DNA of 64,000 nucleotides, from NCBI GenBank assembly GCA_023055355.1, contig JALJCS010000020.1, positions 6,431,001-6,495,000 of the forward strand. Direction: 5' to 3'. Position 1 is the first letter of the stretch, and each line of letters opens with the position of its first letter. Source of the DNA: Agelaius tricolor. Its lineage: Eukaryota; Chordata; Aves; Passeriformes; Icteridae. The notes under the pieces were generated by a model. That model was not told where the DNA came from. It saw nothing but the letters and a program-made list of their open reading frames with translations, and did no database searches. The position numbers and the translations under genes are program-made. This document shows, in pieces, positions 58,344-64,000 of the stretch.

Positions 58344-61300
58344 TGCTCCCCAGCACCCAGAGCTGTGCTGATGGAGAGCTTGGGGCACTGACTTGTTCCC
58401 CTGTGCAAGGAGTGGAGCTCTGGGTGTCCTCAGCTGGAATCACTTTGAAGCACGGTGTCATAAAGTAATTGTGCTTGGCTTAGAGGAATTGCCTGGGATT
58501 GTTTCAGGCCAAACTGTCAAGAGGGAAGAGTGGAGCAGCAGCTTATTGAATCCAAAGCCTGAGCTCACCTTTGCTACGTCTACATTCCAGTTTAAAGAGC
58601 CCTTAAAATCGCTTTATTCCATGCCTCTCAGCAGCACTGTGTGGGCAAATACATTCTTTCAGGGCTGTAAATAAGTGCTTTTTGTGAATAAAGTGCTTTC
58701 CTGGGTTGGGTGGCTCTGTCCTGCGTGGGGCTGGCTGCTCCAGGAGCCCAAACAGCACAGACTGCATGGGAGTCTTCAGGGAGGGGTGAGGGGAAATGGC
58801 AACTGGAAAATAATTTGCAGAGCAGACACTCTGGGTCAGTTTTTCCTTTTGCCATGCTCCAAATTTTCTTTGGGTGTGTTTTTTGTTGGGTGTTTTTTGG
58901 TTGTTTTTTTTTTTTTTTGCTTTTTAATGTGTCTTTATGAGATCACAGGGCTTCCTCTGGCTGAGCACTCAGGTTAGGTCAGCAAAAAGAAAATCAACTG
59001 CTAACGATTAGAACAAATGGCAATAATATGTGTTTAGATGAATCTGTCTCACCTGCTCAGCAGGGAAGGCATCTTTGGTTACCAGTGGGAATAGGGCTGA
59101 GTGGGATTCCCCTGATTCCACCCTGAGCTGATGGGAAATGTGATTAATTGCTGACAGTGGGACATGGGAGCTGGCAGCAAGTGCAGGGTGCAGGGCACAG
59201 GCAAGACTTGGGAATTTAGAGTGCAGATTGTGATAGGTAGTGCTTAGAACAAAGGGCTTGTCACTCTTTAGCTTCCCTTGGAAGAAGGCATACCAGCTCT
59301 TCTCTGCTTCTATTGCTTTTATTCTCCTTTAAATCACTTCTGGAAAAGCAGAATAAAAACTCACTTAAGAGCAGTCAGGAAAATGAAGCCAAACAGTTGC
59401 AGGCTTAAGCTTTCAGCAGCAGCAGCTGGCACAGGCACATCTCCTGGCAAGTGACATCTTGACTTGGAAAAGCACATGCCACTTCTGCTTGGGGTTGTGT
59501 CAGGATCCTGGGACAAATTCTGCAGTTTTGAGGCCTGCAGAAGCTCCTCTGCTGCCAGAGCTGAGCTGGGCAGGATCGTGTTGGAACAGCTCTGTCTTTC
59601 TTTCCCCCAGGGCATTGTTTTCATCTCTGTCCTGTCCCTGAAAGGGAGAAAACTGATTTGTTTCCCTCCCCACTCAGTGCTCAGCAATGGAAGTTTTAGT
59701 AGCATATTCCAGTATATTATAGCAGACTTAGACTTGCCAAAACTGCATACACCAAACAGGCTTGATTGAAAATTGGAATTGAAAAAGTTGTAAAACCTGA
59801 TCATTTGTGTTTAGTACTTCCCTGGTTTGCATAGCTCTTTCATCCTCCTAAAACTGGTCTCTCAAGCATCACACCTTCCCAGGCCTTCCAGATCAGAGCT
59901 TCCCTCCTCCAAAGTGCTGGCTTTTGTTCCCTGCAGGCAGCAGTGGGGATGGTGTTTCTTCCCTGCATGTCTGGAAGGAACATTTGAGCCTTTTTGGTCT
60001 AGAAGTTTTGGATAATGATCAAGGCCTGTCCATGAGAGCCAATTGGAAATCCCAAGTTTGTGTGTGCTGTAGAGCACTGGATGGATGTGAAAATTCTGTA
60101 GATGTTCACTGGCAAGAGGCTACACTTTGCCAAGATTGTAAATTGTCACTTTGTTAATCGATAAGGCCTTATTTTATTTTCCAAGATTTCTGGGCAGAAG
60201 TGAAGGAATGTGAAATATGCTGAGTTAGGAACTTAATAACCCCTTGCCCTCACATGTGCACTCTGCTACAGATGGAAACTGATCCCACAGTGCTATTTGT
60301 ATTTTATATGTGTTGGTTTCTTTTATTCTTTTTATGTTGACCAAAAGAAAATCTTTCATGGGAGTACAGCAAATTTATTTTCAATGATGTATTATTTACA
60401 CAGTGGTAATGGCTTCTTTGTCAAGATGTCTTTTGAAACTTTTTAGCATGCATATTATCATTTAAATTCACACACAGAGACTATTTAAAATGTGTATTAC
60501 AGTGTACATGTGTATTTAGAGGCTTGTGTATATTATTTTATCCTAATGGGTAATCCATCTTTTCACTGTGTATTTAGGGACACTTAAATCCATGGATTAT
60601 TCAGCAGTTGAGCATGCACATTAGCTTTGCAAGCTGAAATTCAGATGAAATGTTACTGTGTTTAAAAAGAAAAAACACACCAAAAAATGAGGAGTAAACC
60701 AGCTTTCCTTGGACTGCTCATGGGGAGGGGGCCCCTCTAAGAATCAGTCCATGAGTATTTTGTACCAAAAGGTATTGCCTTTATGTCAGGAAAAAAAAAG
60801 AAAAAAGAAAAAACCCTCCCATTAAAAAGTAGTGCTCTACTCCTCTCCTGTCTTGTATTTGCATTCCCTTTGACTTCCAGAGAAACTGCAAGGAATTGAA
60901 ACACTTTTAATTTAAGAAAGAAGATTTCTCTTAATTTTTGGCAGTAGCTCTGCCTGCTAAAGCAGATTAGTGTTTGCTTTGTCAAACCTGCTTTCATTTG
61001 AAGTAGGGGCAATTGGCAGTTTTGAAAAACTCTTCTTTATGAAGACTTAATTTTCAGGCTTCATCCTGGTCATCTCTTGGATGGAGAAATATTACTGACA
61101 AGCTCAGTTCTGGTCTCATTTAGCATGTGTGTTTTCACTGAGGCCATGAAAACACAGGTTAAGGCTGGCTTGCCTTTTTTTTCCCCTTTTTTTTCCAACA
61201 GCCTGCAAACCCAGAACTGCTGACGCTTGGTGGAAAGCTTTACTGTCTAGAAGAAATAAAAATTCTGCTTTTCTCTCCATTTTGCTTGTTTGTTTCCATG

Positions 61301-61791
61301 AGTGCCAACCTGAAAGCAGAATCTTTCTGGATAATTTGTTTTTGGGCAGTCTTGAACCACAGATAGCCATCAGTGCTGCTTGTTCTTCAAGGAACACGGA
61401 GTAGCAGCGAGCTGAGAACTTGTGAACATTTTAAAAAGCAAATCTTTGGATTTGGGGTGGATCAGGGTGATGACAAGAATGCACAGGCAGGAGAACAGAC
61501 TCCTGTGAAGTTCCTTTCCTTGCTCAGTGATCCCTGGCACAGGGACACTGCCTCCCACCTGAGGAGCTGCCTGCTCTAGGCTTTCAGTGGTTTGGGGTTT
61601 TTTTAAAGGATGCTAATCCATGAAAAACCATGACAGCTGCAACCGGATTCAGGGCTGGAGAGGTGGCTGTAATAATCCACTGGGGTTTTTTTGCTTAAAA
61701 AAACTGTGACTGCTTTTGCTCTGAAGTCCCTTCAGAAGTTGTGTGGATGTCCCAAAGCTGGTGAGCAGCTAAAGGAGGTGGGATGTAGGAA
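58344..61791. other. Unique non-coding DNA, no gene seen
   Basis: The largest frame is 147 codons (59361-59804, minus, no domain). T-rich GTTTTTT-type sequence lies at 58870-58920, and an A-rich run at 60787-60813. The AT-rich, repeat-poor stretch 60360-60660 resembles conserved non-coding DNA or a 3' UTR, but no transcript can be assigned. Confidence 0.5.
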
Positions 61792-61798
61792 CTCCCTG
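61792..61798. repeat. Target-site duplication, left (CTCCCTG)
   Basis: CTCCCTG abuts the LTR start TGTGGTTC and matches the seven bases following the LTR end. Confidence 0.8.
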
Positions 61799-62203
61799 TG
61801 TGGTTCTGTTCTTCACTCAGGGTCACTAAATGTGGAGGTGCTTCGGGGTTTCTAGGATGAGGGAAAAGATGAGAATCCTGACTCCATATTTCAGAAGGCT
61901 GATTTATTATTTTATGATATTATATTAAAAGAAAATTACATATTAAAACTATACTAAAGAACAGAAGAAGAAGATTTCATCAGAAGGCTAGCAAAGAAAA
62001 GAATGATAAAAACTTGTAACTGGCCAGAGTCCTGACAAAGCCGGACTTCTGATTAACCATTAATTAAAAACAATTCACATACTGAATAAACAATTCTCCA
62101 AATCACATTCTAGAAGAGCACAACATAGAGAAGCTGAAGCTTCCCAGCTTCCCAAGAGAAAAAATCCTAACGAAAACATTTTTCAAAAAATGTATCAGTG
62201 ACA
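61799..62203 (-). mobile_element. Solo ERVK-like LTR (405 bp)
   Basis: The plus strand runs from TGTGGTTC to CAGTGACA, so the minus strand starts TGTCACTG and the ends are TG...CA. Blocks such as AGGATGAGGGAAAAGATGAG, CTCCATATTTCAGAAGGCT, GATTTCATCAGAAGGCTAGC and GAAGCTTCCCAGCTTCCCAA match, with substitutions, an ERVK-type LTR family that I know as abundant in songbird genomes. AATAAA lies on the minus strand at 61903-61908, giving minus orientation. A 7-bp direct repeat CTCCCTG flanks it; ERVK elements normally give 6 bp, so one terminus may be misplaced by a base. There is no internal viral sequence, so it is a solo LTR. The substitutions suggest a middle-aged to old copy. Short frames within it are not genes. 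Confidence 0.88.
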
Positions 62204-62210
62204 CTCCCTG
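62204..62210. repeat. Target-site duplication, right (CTCCCTG)
   Basis: Identical to 61792-61798 and directly abutting the LTR end GACA. Confidence 0.8.
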
Positions 62211-64000
62211 TGTTCAGTGCTGGTCGCAAACAGTTTGCAAGCTGTGTGCAGGTGCACAGGAGCATCTCCCAAGCCTTGGACAGCTCTGAGCGCTGCTGCA
62301 ATCCTGCTGAAATCACCTCTTTGATATGCAAAAAGGGATTGGGCTCAGCCATGCGAGACAAGGCAGCTCCGGCAGAGAAAGCACAAGCGTGTCCCCAAGA
62401 ATGAGCCACTTGTACCTACTGGAGTCAAGCAAGCAGATGTCTTTCTGCTCTCTTGTACTCCACAAATATGGTACTTGCTGCTGGATAAGCAGCTATGCAA
62501 GCCAGTTGCTGGAGTATCTTTTCATCAAATGGCACAGAACTGATAATCAGCACAGTCTATTTCAAGGTGGAGGAGGGCATGCAGCAGAAAAAAAAGCCAA
62601 GCAGTAGCTTTTACTGAGCTACAGATGTTGGACATGACCTCAGCCAAAGTTTGTATTGGCCCCCTGGGGAATTGCAGTTGTTGCCATCTGAAACAGTGGA
62701 ACTTGGATCTGTGTGGGGGTTTTTTTTTTTTCCTTATTTTTCTTTCCTTTTTTCCCTGGAATATTATTTTTATTATCTTCCTGACTATGCAGTTTTCCAG
62801 TACTTGGGTGCATGCAGAGTTTCTCTCGGTGACAGCAGAAGGCTTTTTCAGCTCTAGGCTGGTACCATTAGTCTCCTGTGAACTGAATTAAGTCTGCTAT
62901 GATATGGACAGAACAGACCAGACCATCAGTCCTGCTGCTGAGAGCAAATGCCATTCCCTGGGAGTCTCTTTTGCTGGAAGTAGCTGAGCTTGGTGAAGGG
63001 AACACCCAAACTAAAAGTCACCGTTCTGCTCTTTTGATTTTTGACATAAACACTGTAATTAACTTTTGATCACCATCAATTTTCATGTGCCTAATTCCAT
63101 GGAAATGTTAATGTAGGAAAGGCACAGGCATTTATCAGCTCTCAACCAAGTAATGGAGGGGTGTCTGTTCTGCCAAGAGCTTCAGGTTTTTGATACCAGT
63201 GTATTATTTACCATTTCCCCAAATATCTCATAAAGCAGTGGTGAGTGAAGAGACTGCAATACCAAAGCATTAAAGTGTGAAGCTTTTGACTGTCTTTAGT
63301 GGGTCATTTTGAAGGCTTCTTCCAAACCTCAGCTGTTCTAAATTAAGTGCTGTTAGGTAGATGTTACAGAATTTGCCTTCTGCATGAAGAGAGGGGAATT
63401 TTTCCAACCCCACTTTTAAGCCTACTATTACTGCTACAAGAGCCTTGTCATCCTACACTTCTTAAGGAAGCCAGATTTTTGGCTTGAGTTCAAACATATG
63501 TTTCTCTGCTGCTGCCTTGTGTGCTCTCTGATCTGCCATTGGAAACCAGTTTCAACTGATGCTCTTCCCCAAATTTCCTTCCCCCACTCCTGAAATGTTG
63601 CAAGCATCTATGAAGTACGACTGGTGGATTGACAAGAAAATTCATGTCTCCTCAGAAGACTGAACTTTATTATTCTGCGGCCACTTTATAGATTTTTCAG
63701 TCTGTTTAAAATAAGTATTAAAAAAAAATCTATAGCACCGTTATCCCAGACATCAGGAACCTGTACTGAAAGAGAAAGGTACTCTATTTATTAATAGCAG
63801 TATTGTTAGTATTGTTTAAATATTTAATGGAGAAATTATAGACTGTTCATTGGCTGCAGTGCAGGAGTTTCAAGGACCTGAATTCCCATGTTAGCAATTT
63901 GTACAGGTCTGTGGTGCTTTCTAGTCTGTGTGAATGTGACCTGCATCTAAATGAAAGCAGCTGGTGGAGGCATGAAGTGCAAGGCAGGGTGTTCAAACAC
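62211..64000. other. Unique non-coding DNA to the window end
   Basis: Frames of up to 93 codons without domains. T-runs lie around 62720. AT-rich, complex sequence at 63040-63120 and 63620-63760 may be conserved non-coding DNA. No mobile element is recognised. Confidence 0.5.

Noticed and set aside
58145..58461. Serine-, proline- and leucine-run frames on the minus strand
   Set aside because: Three overlapping frames reading through the AGG repeat; no domain.
1..64000. tRNA, rRNA, CRISPR or bacterial operon features
   Set aside because: I saw no tRNA-like A/B-box pair with cloverleaf arms, no rRNA sequence, no spaced identical repeats and no dense collinear coding. The DNA is vertebrate in character.

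Overview
The window looks like nuclear DNA of a bird, most likely a passerine. It is AT-leaning and CpG-poor, with scattered A/T homopolymers and microsatellites. It carries two antisense 3' fragments of the avian non-LTR retrotransposon CR1 and three solitary endogenous-retrovirus LTRs, two of which resemble bird LTR families I recognise. The species and chromosome cannot be named from the sequence alone.

I find no protein-coding gene I can defend. The longest open frame is 177 codons. No frame carries a recognisable domain, and many overlap one another on both strands, as chance frames do in GC-richer stretches. The window is therefore intergenic or lies inside one or more large introns. 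I see no tRNA, rRNA, CRISPR array or operon structure.

Layout: 1-6.3 kb is unique sequence with one short local duplication and a homeodomain/E-box-rich patch near 3.5 kb. A decayed CR1 scrap lies at 6.3 kb, and a homeobox/forkhead/SOX-like patch at 7.4-7.5 kb. A block of about 160 bp at 11.16 kb recurs in direct orientation at 14.75 kb, about 96% identical outside its poly-T. Between the two copies, at 13.32 kb, is a 58-nt hairpin with about 23 paired positions. At 19.56 kb is a solo ERVL-type LTR with a perfect 5-bp target-site duplication. At 25.06 kb is a clear CR1 3' end. From 25 to 40 kb the sequence is unique, with one CpG/GC-enriched island-like patch at 33.3-33.7 kb. At 40.0-40.8 kb a regulatory-looking patch with a perfect CTCF-core match sits just upstream of a second solo LTR (480 bp, 5-bp duplication, matching inverted ends). 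At 42.8-43.2 kb are TTTA and TA/CA/TG microsatellites. From 43 to 61 kb the sequence is unique apart from a 65-bp-period duplication at 55.15 kb and an AGG run at 58.3 kb. At 61.8-62.2 kb is a third solo LTR, ERVK-like and antisense, flanked by a 7-bp duplication.

The best-supported observations are the three solo LTRs, whose ends and target-site duplications can be read to the base, and the duplicated 160-bp block. No undescribed protein system is evident. The most unusual unexplained items are the duplicated block, the 13.32-kb hairpin, and the regulatory/CTCF-like patch beside the 480-bp LTR.
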